Source of the DNA: Microcebus murinus
Lineage: Eukaryota; Chordata; Mammalia; Primates; Cheirogaleidae
Direction: 5' to 3'
NCBI RefSeq assembly: GCF_040939455.1
Contig: NC_134109.1
Span: 55,394,001-55,458,000 of the forward strand
DNA length: 64,000 nucleotides
The notes beneath the pieces were generated by a model that searched no databases, had not been told where the DNA came from, and was given only the letters and a program-made list of their open reading frames with translations. Of the stretch, positions 24,040 to 34,590 are shown in pieces. Position 1 is the first letter of the stretch, and every line of letters starts with the position of its first letter. Made by a program: the position numbers and the translations under genes.

Positions 24040-24145
24040 AATATTATTCCAATGCCTATTATATCCCAGTCAATATGCTATACACTCAGAATAAAAAGAT
24101 GATCACGATATGGACCTTGACCTAAGAGAATTCATAGCATGAAGA
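24040..24145 (-). mobile_element. Possible L2 3' end fragment, antisense
   Basis: 'atgcctattatatcccagtc...aataaaaagatgatcacgat...ctaagagaattcatag' follows the order of the antisense L2 3' end ('cctactatgtgccaggca...atacaaagatgaacaagaca...aaggagctcatag'). Short and diverged. Confidence 0.4.
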
Positions 24146-24324
24146 GTAAAGAATAAAGTTAAAAAACTAAGTACAATACCATCAGAATTATTCTCTTTAG
24201 GTTATTGCAAAATACTATGCTAACACATTGATATAATTAATTCTGCTTTGAGGGACGTGTGCATCAATTTCAAGCTGATAAACAAAAGAAGACCACATAT
24301 TCTCCAGGTCAAGAATTAGTTCAT

Positions 24325-24652
24325 TTTTCCATTCTTGGGATATTTCACTTGGTAGAATGGGTTCTAGCTCTATTCAGGAAAATACAAGAGGTGCTATATC
24401 GCCATTGTTTCTTATAGCTGAATAGTACTCCATGGTATACATATACCACATTTTATTAATCTACTCATGTAGTGATGGGAACTTGGGTTGTTTCCACATA
24501 TTTGCAATTGTGAATTGTGCTGCTATAAACATTTGAGTGTAGATGTCTTTTTTATAGAGTGTCTTTTGTTCTTTTGGGTAGATGCCCAGTAATGGGATTG
24601 CTGGATCAAATGGTAGATCCACTTGTATCGCTTTAAGATATTTTTTCAATGA
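24325..24652 (-). mobile_element. L1 3' fragment, antisense
   Basis: Antisense L1 ORF2 C-terminal end and start of the 3'UTR: 'gatatttcacttggtagaat', 'gctgaatagtactccatggt', 'cacattttattaatctactc', 'ttgcaattgtgaattgtgct', 'gatgcccagtaatgggattg', 'ctggatcaaatggtagatcc'. The minus frame 24670-24461 reads as the last residues of ORF2 ([14 protein letters not shown]), including the conserved ORF2 tail. It is 5'-truncated and abuts L2 text at about 24653. Confidence 0.85.
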
Positions 24653-25369
24653 ATATTGTTTATTAAGCATTTACTGAGCACCTACTTTGTGCCAGGCACC
24701 CTTCTAAGCCCCTAAAGGGACACAGGTGAATAAAAGAGATAAACATACCTGCCTCATAGAACTTATTTTCTAGTGGTAGAGATATATAACAAATAAGAAA
24801 ATATATATAAATAACATAACCAAAGCACATACTGTGTTAGAAAATAATTACTACAAAATGAAATAAAACAAGGAAGAGTAATATGAAGAATTTGTGGCAG
24901 GAGATGAGAGTGAAATTATAGATAAGTTGACCGGGAAAAGCCTCATTGTGGTGACTTTTGAGTAAGGACCTACAGGAATGGAGAGAACAAGCCCTGTGTA
25001 TATTGGGACAAGTTCCCTCTAGGCAGCAGGAATTGTGAGGGCTAAGACCATATGGTGGACACGTGCCTGGGCCTGGCACATGCGAGAAAGTGAAGAGGCC
25101 AATGCAGCTCCAGTAGTAAAGGAGAAGGAGGATGCAGGGAGAGATGAAGGAAAGATCTAAGGGGACCAGATCAAGCAGGGCCTCACAGGTCCCATTAATG
25201 ACTTCTGCTTTTACTAGAAGTAAGGTGACAAGCCATAGGAGGGTGTTGAGCAGAGAAGTGCCATGGTCTGACTTATATGCACCTGAATGATGAACATAGC
25301 ACTGTGGGTGCCATGTTGAGAGAAGATTAAAGGAGATTAAGAGCCAAGTAAGAGAGATGAGTTAGGAGG
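24653..25369 (-). mobile_element. L2 retroposon, 3' part, antisense
   Basis: Antisense L2. The left end is the L2 3' terminus ('attaagcatttactgagcac', 'actttgtgccaggcaccctt'). Next come 'agaacttattttctagtgg', 'ggtgacttttgagtaaggac' and 'atcaagcagggcctcacagg'. Then 'aagccataggaggtgttgag'-like text, 'agaagtgccatggtctgact' and 'gatgagttaggagg' follow, in the right order. The element is interrupted by an Alu at 25370 and resumes at 25713. Minus-strand L2 ORF2 protein traces are seen in the second half. Confidence 0.8.
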
Positions 25370-25712
25370 ATTTTTTGTTTTTGTTTTTTTTTTTTGAGAC
25401 AGAGTCTCACTTGTTGCCCAGGCTAGAGTGAGTGCCGTGGCGTCAGCCTAGCTCACAGCAACCTCAAACTCCTGGGCTCAAGCAATCCTTCTGCCTCAGC
25501 CTCCCGAGTAGCTGGGACTACAGGCATGCGCCACCATGCCCGGCTAATTTTATATATATATACATTAGTTGGCCAATTAATTTCTTTCTATTTATAGTAG
25601 AGACGGGGTCTTGCTCTTGCTCAGGCTGGTTTCGAACTCCTGACCTCGAACAATCCGCCCGCCTCAGCCTCCCAGAGTGCTAGGATTACAGGCGTGAGCC
25701 ACCACGCCCGGC
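25370..25712 (-). mobile_element. Lemur-type Alu SINE, full length, antisense
   Basis: Dimeric 7SL-derived SINE read antisense, with T-rich tail 25370-25394 and the Alu 5' end GCCCGGC at 25706-25712. It is flanked by a perfect 12-bp target duplication, TGAGTTAGGAGG (25358-25369 and 25713-25724). Both arms are intact. The body has the wording typical of strepsirrhine Alus ('gtgccgtggcgtcagcctag', 'cacagcaacctcaaactcct', 'ttagttggccaattaatttc', 'cttgctcttgctcaggctgg') rather than the anthropoid 'gtggcgcgatctcggctcac'. The A-rich linker carries a (TA)n run. It inserted into an L2. Confidence 0.95.
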
Positions 25713-25960
25713 TGAGTTAGGAGGTTTTTAAAATAATACAAATAAGAGCTGATGGTGGCTCAAATCACAGTGACAGTGTGGGATGGGAGAAGTGTTTGGA
25801 GTCTGAGTATATTTTGAAGGATGTGCTAGTGGATATGGAGCCTGAATGAAAGAGATAAGTCTAAATTACCCCCAAGTTTTTGGACTGAGTTACCTGGAAA
25901 ATGGAATTGCCATCAACTTTGTTACAGAAGACTTGGTGTGGATTGGGTTTCCTGGAACAG
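25713..25960 (-). mobile_element. L2 ORF2 part, antisense, right of the Alu
   Basis: Continuation of the L2 split by the Alu: 'agctgatggtggctcaaat', 'ggagtctgagtatattttga', 'aattacccccaagtttttgg', 'gaaaatggaattgccatcaa'. The minus frame 26082-25861 includes 'VDGNSIFQVTQSKNLGVI', clearly the L2 (CR1-clade) reverse transcriptase stretch usually read as V-N-G-N-S-I...KNLGVILDS. The frame is otherwise broken. The right boundary is uncertain. Confidence 0.8.
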
Positions 25961-27169
25961 GGAATTTTACTTGGAGCTTTAAGGCCCCTTATTTGCATGG
26001 GCCTCTTCCCAGACCTGGAAGAGATCTGAAAAACATGGTCACATCTTTCTGTAAAATTTGCCAAAGTAACGTGCTTTAACATTAGTTAATACTACCATTT
26101 CTCTTTACTTTGTCCCCCTCCATCATAATTCTCCTTCTACTTGGTGGAGCTGAAAAGGTTGCAGGCACTTTTGGGATCCAGCTTAAGGTCATTTAAATTG
26201 AAGACATGTTAGGTTGAGTTTAATGAGATAACATGTATCACTTCTGTGTATAGTTGTTGCTAGCCATCCTGGCTAGGAATAGTTTATAGGAGTTCACGGT
26301 TTGTACTCTTACTGCTTATGTGATGATTCATCTGGCATCATGACACATGGTACCATGGGTTTCAAAATGAATCATATGCTATGGCATTCAAGACTCAAAG
26401 CACCACTGATGATGAGTCCACAGACAGATTTTAACCATCACTTTGATTTTGCCTCAGTTGCTGCAAATTTAGTATCAGACAAAAATGTCCTGAAAATCAA
26501 GCCCTTATTATATATACACACCAAATAGTTGATAAAGGGTCAGTCCTTCTGAGCTCTACAGTGGAAAACAGGGAACTTCTTATGGCCAACATTACACTTA
26601 ATGAGGAATTTCCCCAAAATGGGAAAGGGTAATTGTCACCAAAAATGACAAAGGTACACATCAAGTTTTATAAGAATAACATGGCTATTAATAGATATAA
26701 GTATAAAAGACCAAAGCTAATCTACCAGACATATAAAGTAACTTAGGACTGTATAACAGTAATGGATCATACACAACTGCCAACATATTCTGATGAATAA
26801 AAGTAAAGAGAGATGCATAAAAAAACAATCCTGAACAAAACTTAATAAACTATTTTCTGCTTGGTAAAACCTGTTAAGCACTCAGCACCACATGATCCAC
26901 AAGCTTTCAGAGTGAGTAAGGTCAATGAACACCTAGCTGAGCATGACCAGTGACTAAGCAAAAGAATTAATGAGTGTAAGAAACAGACCACTACTTGTAT
27001 CTGTCAATGGATACTAAAATAAGCATCACTAAGCAGCCTCAGTAGGCCGGAAAATCCAGACACACAAAAAAGTCTGTACTATCCTCCATGGTGATGCAGA
27101 CAGGTTCCTTTAGATAATAATGTCTAAAACTATTATTTCTAGGGCATATAAAGCTATTATTTATAAGGA
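25961..27169. other. Unassigned DNA
   Basis: Nothing recognised. The two overlapping frames at 25846-26079 and 25861-26082 are accounted for by the L2 and its shadow. Confidence 0.45.
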
Positions 27170-27342
27170 CGCCGTGATAATTGTTGGGCATAATATTATC
27201 CTCATAAGAGCTCTGTGAGGTGAACATTTCATGCCTTTTTCCAAAAAGATTCTGAAGTTCAAAGGACTTGGAAATTTTCTGAGATTATGAAGCTATTAAG
27301 AGACAGGCTAAGACTTGAACTTAGTCAAGTTTGATGCCAAAT
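27170..27342 (-). mobile_element. MIR SINE fragment, antisense
   Basis: 'attatcctcataagagctct...gtgaggtgaacatttcatgc...gttcaaaggacttggaaatt...gaagctattaagagacagg...gacttgaac' follows the antisense MIR order (atcctcacaacaactctgtgaggt...cacacagctagtaagaggca...gatttgaac). About 30% diverged. Confidence 0.65.
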
Positions 27343-27594
27343 TTTGTTTTATTTAATTTCCATACCAAAGTTATTAATTACATTTTATCAGTGCAACCAT
27401 GTGATAATATTTATGCCTATCTTCATTTTATTTCAAAAAGTGTTGTCCGTAAAATGTATACATGTAAATGAGTGGCAAGAACAAGGAGAAATTGTGTTAG
27501 GCTTGATGTCTAGACACAGGTGTCATATGAGATATTTTCAGGAGTTTCTTTATGGAAAAAAATTTTAGACTGATTTTTTCCTGGAAATATCAAA

Positions 27595-27745
27595 GCAGTG
27601 GTTCACAAACTCTAGTAATCTAGGGGTCATCGGGTGTGCTTAGAAAAACATAGAATTTCTGTGCTTGTACCCCTAGAAGTTCTTTCTCAGTACACAGAAT
27701 TTAAAACAAGTACCCCTTGGTAATTTTGAAATACTGTAACTCTCA
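27595..27745 (+). mobile_element. MER5-like hAT-Charlie MITE fragment
   Basis: Starts 'cagtggttcacaaactctag', matching the MER5 terminal repeat (cagtggttctcaaact). It continues with 'aatctaggggtcatcgggtg', 'cacagaatttaaaacaagta' and 'ccccttggtaattttgaaat', in the positions of the MER5 internal text. The right terminal repeat is degraded. Confidence 0.6.
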
Positions 27746-27915
27746 AAAAATTAGAAAAAGAAAGGAAATAGTACATGAAAAGTAGTATATATTGGCTGTT
27801 TGTATAATTACTATTAGTTGAAATTAAAAGAATATCACTTCAAATTATATCTTGTAGATAAGGGAATAAAGGAATAAGACTTTTCTAGCTAATTTCAATT
27901 ATAGCAGGAAATAGT

Positions 27916-27979
27916 ATTCTAGAAGTACTTCAAATGTGTACACACACATACATATACACATTTGAAGCAGTTCTACAAT
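27916..27979. repeat. 64-bp hairpin (25-bp arms, 14-nt loop)
   Basis: Left arm 27916-27940 and right arm 27955-27979 are reverse complements at 22 of 25 positions; the inner 13 bp (CTTCAAATGTGTA) match perfectly. The loop, 27941-27954, is CA-rich. The length and mismatch pattern resemble a short pre-miRNA-like stem or a tiny MITE. The inner loop alone could come from a CA repeat, but the outer arm sequences are not simple repeats. Confidence 0.85.
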
Positions 27980-28614
27980 GGCAAAAAAAGATCTCCAAAA
28001 ATACACTCCTCCATAACACAATGAGGACACTTGAAAAATTATGAAAAGCAATACTTTCAGAATTTCAGAAATTAAACAAAGGATTATAACAATTCAAAGA
28101 TCACTTACTCAAAAAAAGGCTGACTGTCAGCAAGAACTGTGAGCTTTGTGACATTTGCACTTAAGCTGTTTCTATCCCTATTTCCCCAACTCTGCATGAG
28201 CCAACAGACATTGGAAGGAGCAGAAAAGTTCTGGAGCAAATTTAAAAGCTACTCGTCAGGGAATGGTTACTAACTACTTGGCCTGTTGACAGCTTCCTGG
28301 GAAAGCCTCATTCACAGGGTTTATCTTTATTTGACCTGATTCAGAAATGTCTGTGTAGAAAAAGCCCTTTTCCTGGTTTATTTGAAATAATCAGCATCAA
28401 TCATTTACTATCACAGCTTCCTGAAGCAGTGATGCCAACTGGTCAAACAAGAGGCTCAAGAAAAATATGAAAGGAAACTCTAAGGAACAAAATGTCCATA
28501 AAGAACTTTGAAATGCTTCAAAGTTCATAGGGATCTTAGAAGGACACACACACCTCTGTGGGCATGTCCACACAATACCTGAGAAGGCCCTAATCTCCAA
28601 TATTTGGCTGGTTT
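27980..28614. other. Unassigned DNA
   Basis: No gene or nameable repeat. The minus frame 28600-28397 is without domain or context. Confidence 0.45.
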
Positions 28615-29215
28615 GAAGTTCTACTAATTGGCATCTATGAAAAACCTGCAGCTAAGATATTTAATGGCGAAAGGCTGAATTCTTGATTCTTAAGATTAGG
28701 AACAAGATGTCCACTCTTGCCACTTCAGTGTTGTACTAGAGATTCTAATCAGGGCAATTAGGCAAAAGGAAAATAAAAGGCATCTAAATTGGAAACAAAG
28801 AAGTACATCTACCTCTTTTCACAAATAATACGATCTTATATGTACAAAATCTTGAAGAATAAACAAAAAAAATCTTAAAATTTGTGAATTCAGCAAAGTC
28901 ACAGGATACGAGATTCATATATCAAAATTAATTTATTCCTATGGTCCAGCAATGAACGAATTAAGAATGCAATAAAAAATAATTACATTCACAATAGTAT
29001 CAAAGGAATAAAATACTTAGGGTTAAATTTAATTGAAGAAATACAAGATATTTATATATACATATATATGTATATATATATATATATATATATACACCAA
29101 AAAATACAAAATACTATTGAAAGTAAAGAACTAAATAAACAGAAAGAGATTCCAAGTTCATAGATCAGAAGACTTAATTTTATTAAGATGGTAATCATTT
29201 TTGTACTTTATATAA
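28615..29215 (+). mobile_element. L1M ORF2 reverse-transcriptase fragment, sense
   Basis: Sense L1 ORF2: 'tgaaaaacctgcagctaaga', 'agattaggaacaagatgtcc', 'agggcaattaggcaaaagga', 'aaaataaaaggcatctaaat', 'tcagcaaagtcacaggatac'. The RT catalytic F-A-D-D box falls at 28818-28829, where the bases now encode F-T-N-N, so both catalytic aspartates are lost. A long (TA)n expansion sits inside. No frame is open. Confidence 0.8.
29051..29095. repeat. (TA)n microsatellite with palindromic core
   Basis: TA repeats with inserted CA/TG steps. The core 'tatatacatatatatgtata' is self-complementary. Confidence 0.9.
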
Positions 29216-29224
29216 TTCTTTTTT

Positions 29225-29590
29225 AAAAAGTTAAGAACTTAGAGGAAATTGATATTTTTATAGAAAACTACCCACCAAAATTGACTCCAGCAAAAACAAA
29301 ATGTTTAAACTGAACAATAATAGAAAATATAGAAAGTAGTTAAAAGTACCAGGCCCATATGGTTTTATAGTAACTTATTCAGAAATTCTTACATATCAGA
29401 TACTGCTTAAATTATTCTAGATCATAGAAAAAAAGAAATATTCAAACTTCCTTTTATGAAATGAATATGACATTGTTCTTGAAACCTGACAAAGACTGCA
29501 CCTGAAAAAAGACTACAAAAATGCTCATCTATGAATATTAAGACAAAAATATTAGAAATAAAAACCATAGAATTCTCTCCATAGATATAT
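29225..29590 (+). mobile_element. L1M ORF2 fragment, sense, from an upstream part of ORF2
   Basis: 'ggaaattgatatttttatag', 'aaagtaccaggcccatatgg', 'ttcagaaattcttacatatc', 'cctgacaaagactgcacc', 'aatattagaaataaaaacca' correspond to ORF2 text that precedes the fragment at 28615-29215 in an intact L1. The two fragments are therefore in reversed order here: two insertions or a rearrangement. Confidence 0.65.
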
Positions 29591-32500
29591 AAAAGACATT
29601 AAAATTCAATATATTGTTCATGATTAAAACTCTCAATATAATGATGGATATTTTCTTGAAAACAACAGCAAAAAAAATATTATATTGGCTGCCCAATACC
29701 TCCATTAATACTAAACATTGTGTTGAAGGTATCCACAAGTACAATTAGGCAAAAGAAAAGATGAGATGTATTACAACTGGAAAGTAAAAAATAAAGTTTG
29801 AGTCTTGCATGTTGATTTTGTAGCTTGCCATTTGTTAAATTCTCTATCTGGAGTAGAATGAAAGCCTCCATACAGCTTAAACATGAGTTTTCTTCCACAA
29901 CCCATACACTTCCATTGCCCAGAGCCATAGTACATGTTCATATTATAAGGAAACTTCTGGCTCTGCACCTTGAGCTCCAAAAGTCGGGTGATTCAGCGAA
30001 GTGGGTGCACCAGTAATGGCCCCTTCTCCTATACTAGGATAGCAGGCAACATAATGATATGTTAAATATAAACCAAAATGATTCCAAAATATAAATACAT
30101 CCCACTAAATCCATCTTCCCCTTAAATGCAACCCAAACATGCCATTCCAGTACCACCTGAGACAAGAGAGTATAATGAAAAGAAAATCAATGTGATAAAA
30201 GACAATGGATCTTGACTAACTGCAGTTAAAATAGTTTATTTTATTTTAATTTGTAAAGATATTCAATCACAAGAATATATTGCTAGAAACTTTCCTGGGC
30301 AAAGCAAAGGAATTTGGAGCTTTAGCTTTATTAACTCCACAGTAAATCTACCTGCGAACAGAATGTATAGTTTCAGAAACAGGAATCAGAATTTTAATTT
30401 TATTTGTCAAATTTATGAGAGTGGGTGAGTGAGTCAGTCAGAAAAAATTAACTAATTAATGTGTGTCAAGTTCATGCTCATAAAAATTCTTTAGGAGATA
30501 ATGGAACATTATGTAATGAAAGAATACAATATAACGCCCAATTAAGAGTTTGCATAAAGCCATTGCATGGGTTAAGAGCAGGGCCTAGGTGAAAGGGTGA
30601 TACTGATGAGAAGAAATATATAGAGAGAAGATATATAAATCTGGCCTGGTGATTCTAATAATAAAAAGTTAACAATGGTTCAGACCTACTCATTTGTTCA
30701 GAGTTAACCCAAAGCAGATCCTTTTACCTTTTCTTGCACTGTAAAAGTGGGGAGAGGCAACAATCTCTAAGTTTGTGTACACTTGTGACTCTCCAAGCTT
30801 TTATTAACTCCCTCCATTATAACTTGTGACAATATTAAGTATGTGCCTGAGGCCTTAAGACTTTCAAAACTCCATTCCACTAGCCCTTTCTGGGAATACA
30901 TTTTCTCATGTTATAAAGAATCTGTAGTATGAAATTATTTAAAATGTGTCTGTGAAATCTGGATAATTTATAGTTCTCTTTTTCTCCAGTCTAATTAAGT
31001 GAGCAAGTAGGCTGGGAATAATTTTCTATTTTGAATGCTATAACTGTAAATTGTCTTCAATTAAATCACCCAATAAATTAACATCTTAAGCTTATAATAT
31101 TACATTTTTCTGAATTGAAGCTCTAGGCAGGAAACAATAAAATACTACAAAATTAGAGTAATACATACGAGCCAAAAGCATTTCTATAAAAAAGAGGCAG
31201 GGGCATCATTTAATTTTCAGGTACAAAAGATTTTTGCAGAGCTCACCTATAATTCCAAGTCTGAGGCTTCCACAATATGGTCATTTGGGGCACATATTGA
31301 GCTAAAAAATGATCCAAGTATACCAGATCCATGAACATAACAATAACTTAATTGTAGAGTGAAAATTTCTTGTTATATTCACATTGGCCTTTTTATGTGC
31401 CTTTTTATGGACATAATCATTTAACAGCCCACTTGGTCTGACTTTATTCAGGAGACCTATAACAGGTAACCCTTCCTTCCCAGAATAGCTCCAGCCTTAG
31501 TCCAAACGAAAAGCTCGTGTTCCCAAGGACAAGAACAAAATTATTGGAGATATGGAAGTTTGTGGCGTGCAACCTTAGAAAAAACTTTTTATCAAGGGAT
31601 GTTTCAATCACTGCAGCTTTTAAAAATCAAAATGTAAGTGATAGAAGAATAAAAATAAAATCCCAGGTTATATTCAGGTGCTATAGCTAAATTTTGAAAA
31701 TCAGAAAATTCAGTAAGTACATATACTCTATATCCACACTGTATTTACACAAACTCAGTCTACAAATTTTCCTTTCTTAAGAGTCTGTATCTAGTTTATT
31801 ATTAATTTTCTTCTTCATTCCTACCCCCTTCCTAATAATTTTACTAAAACTTAGTAAATTCACTCCATTTTGTTCATTCATACATCCATACCCCTCCTCC
31901 TTTATTCTCCTTGTTGAGCATTAAGGAGATAAGTGCCATTTACATGCCCCCACTTTAAACGTTTCCAATGTTTGACTGTATTCACAATGTCTTGTTCATA
32001 CATCCACAAGGTATTTTTGTAAACTTTCTGTCTCGAAATGGATTTTACAGTTCATTCTGTGCTGATACAGAGGTAGCTTATCTGCTCTTTCCCATTATGG
32101 AAAACACAGAATCCTTATCTTGACATATGTCAGTGACTACTCTAAAAATTTCCATTTAATTTGGCTCTCAGGGTATAAAAGGAGTGTCAGCCCACCATCC
32201 CAACCTCTAACCTCTGCCTTAGACAATTTGAACAAATTGTAAAAGAATAAACAGAGGTGACTATGAATGCTCAAATCAATCAGTGGTTTAAAGGCAGCCC
32301 ATAAAATCTATAGGGAAAACAATCTGTAAAAATGAATTAGGGGCTTATGTCATGAAAGTGAGTAATAGAAATCACAAATAAACGTGCCCTTAACCTTGTC
32401 ATAAGCCAGTTTTATAGGACTTCAAACTCTTTTCTGGCATCACCTCATGCTTATCAATGAAGTGCTGGAATTCTGCTATTTCCCCTACCTTCTCTTTTTC

Positions 32501-33329
32501 GAAGTGCCATTCTCCCTCATTCCACTAAATTCATGTGAATGTCCATTGAATCTTTACATCTAGTGGGACTCTCTGAAGCTGAAATCTTTTATAAGATTTT
32601 TAGGAAAGAAAAACATTCTACCACCTGAAAGTTAACCAATTCAAGGGCTGCATCATATTTTCAATGGAAAAGAGTAAAGTAAAACTGCTCATGCCTTGGG
32701 AATAATTATAACCTCTTACATTTCTTTGACGTTCTCAGAGAATCTAACAGTGTGCCAGAGTGCAGTGTTCACTCAAAAGTACAAATGGCACACAAAATGT
32801 TCCATGGTATAAATCTAAAATATGTAGCATTTCACATAGGTAGCATTGCTATGGCCTCTAGTACCTCTAGTTTTGTGGTGGCCAAAGGCCACGTCTGCCA
32901 TGGAGGTAAGGGAATCAGATAAAAATTAAATAATTATTTACATTTTAAATGTGCATTCCTGACATAAAAAGAAGAATCATAAATAGATTCAGAAATTGTC
33001 TTTAACAGTTTAATAAAAATATGTCATTCATTTTCACACAGATATACACACACCTACACAACAGAGGCTGACAAGGTCCTCTAAGGGGATAGCTCTCATA
33101 GGAAGTAAAACAAATCATCTCTATTTTAAAAATAATTTCTATTTTAAGGGTTTTTTTTTTATAGAAAAGCTAGATGTCTATACAAGTCCAACTTTTCTAT
33201 AAGAACTTTGTATTGTATTTTGTTTTTATAGTGTTGTTGAATGTCTACTAAATATATTGATGTATAATATTAGCATTTCTATCAGAAAGGTAGCTAATAT
33301 AACATTAAGTATGAAATATTCTATTTCCT
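29591..33329. other. Unassigned DNA, 3.7 kb
   Basis: No recognisable gene or repeat family. Chance frames at 29538-30016 overlap on both strands. A canonical TATA string (gggtataaaaggag) lies at 32171-32184, but without other promoter features or a reading frame downstream. Confidence 0.45.
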
Positions 33330-33331
33330 TA

Positions 33332-34588
33332 GGTATTAAGTTTGACAGTTGATATTTCTGACATTTCACTTTGATACTTTTTTGTTTTATTTTTATTGTG
33401 AAGGTACAGCCTTAGTCTTTCAAATGCAAGTTTGGCTTGTGATTATCTTTAAAATATTTTTTAGAACAATTTTTGTGAAACTATGGATGAGTCAAAAAAA
33501 TCATGTTATTTTCAAATATGAGTTCCATGGTGGAAGCAATGCAGCACAAACAACTTGACATATCAACAAAGTATTAGGAAATGACATGACTAGTGAATAC
33601 ACAGTACCTCGATGGTTTGAGAAGCTCCATTCTGGTGATTTTAATCTTGAAAATGAGCCACGTGAGAACCTGAGACCAAGGTGGATAATGATGAGCTGAA
33701 AGCTGTACTGGAAGCAAATCCATCTCAACCTACGTGTGAATTAGCAGCAATGTTTGACATTACCAGTCCAACAATATTGAACCATTTGAAACAAACTGGC
33801 AAGGTAAAGAAGCTGGATAGATGGGTTCTGCATGAATTGAATGAGCATCAGAAGAGAAATTGTCTCAAATCTTGCCTTTCTTTGCTGTCATGACATAAAG
33901 AAAGGCAAACCATTTCTATACCATATTGTAACGGGTGATGAAAAATGGATAATTTTTGAAAATTACAAGTGTTCAGCACAATGATTAGATAAGGATGGAG
34001 CACCAAAATACATTACAAAGCCAAATATTCATCAAAAAAAGCTAATGGTGTCTGTTTAGTGGTCCAGCACTAGCATTATGCACTATAGCTTTATGAAATC
34101 TGGTCAATGGATTACAGTGGATGTCTACTGCAACCAACTGGGTGAAATGATGATGATACTTGCGATTAAGCAGCCGAGATTGGTCAATAGAGAAGGCCAA
34201 TCCTCTTGAAAAACAATACTCAACCACATGTCACACAAATGACGCTGCTCAAACTTACAGCAGCTGGGCTTGAAAACTTTCTGTCATCTACCACTGTATT
34301 CACTAGACCTTGTACCAACGGACTCCACTTCTTCCAGGCTTTGGACCACTTCTTGCAAGGAAAAATATGCAATTCTCAAGAAGCTATGGAAAATGCCTTT
34401 CATGATTTCATTGCCACTTGCTCTGCAGGCTTCTTTGCTGCTAACATGAATAAGCTACCATTAATAAGACAAAACCATGTCGATAGTTTAGGCACATGCT
34501 TTGATTAATTGTATTACTTCTTGTTTGAGATATATTTAATAACAAACTATACTTTATTTTGAAATCAGACATTTCATATTTAATGACC
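33332..34588 (+). mobile_element. Hsmar2-like mariner DNA transposon, nearly full length, inactive
   Basis: Tc1/mariner element of about 1.26 kb. The ends are imperfect inverted repeats: left TAGGTATTAAGTTTGACAG, right (read on the minus strand) TAGGTCATTAAATATGAAA. TA dinucleotides at 33330-33331 and 34589-34590 are compatible with the target duplication. The whole interior matches a mariner transposase in the plus orientation. The nearly complete length shows one insertion that decayed in place. Confidence 0.85.
33490..34508 (+). pseudogene. Mariner transposase pseudogene (DD34D family, Hsmar2-like)
   Basis: Remnant of a transposase of about 340 residues that would cut and paste the element in the nucleus. 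In order: helix-turn-helix DNA-binding text around 33681-33893 ('ELKAVLEANPSQPTCELA', 'TILNHLKQTGKVKKLDRWV', 'HELNEHQKRN'). The first catalytic Asp lies in 'VTGDEKW' (gat at 33937-33939). The 'VWW' region follows near 34050. The position of the second Asp, in the L-L-x-D-N-A-x-P-H motif, now encodes Asn (aac, 34212-34214). The third Asp is still present in 'LVPTD' (gac, 34321-34323), but in a different frame. The C-terminal part is legible at 34330-34508. At least three frame changes and several stops (for example the tag at 34058) rule out function. Confidence 0.9.
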
Positions 34589-34590
34589 TA

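Noticed and set aside
32171..32184. Strong TATA-box string gggtataaaaggag
   Set aside because: No initiator, GC-rich flank, reading frame or known promoter repeat nearby. TATAAAA strings are expected by chance in AT-rich sequence.
34042..34227. Minus-strand 61-codon frame inside the mariner
   Set aside because: It is the antisense shadow of the mariner transposase.
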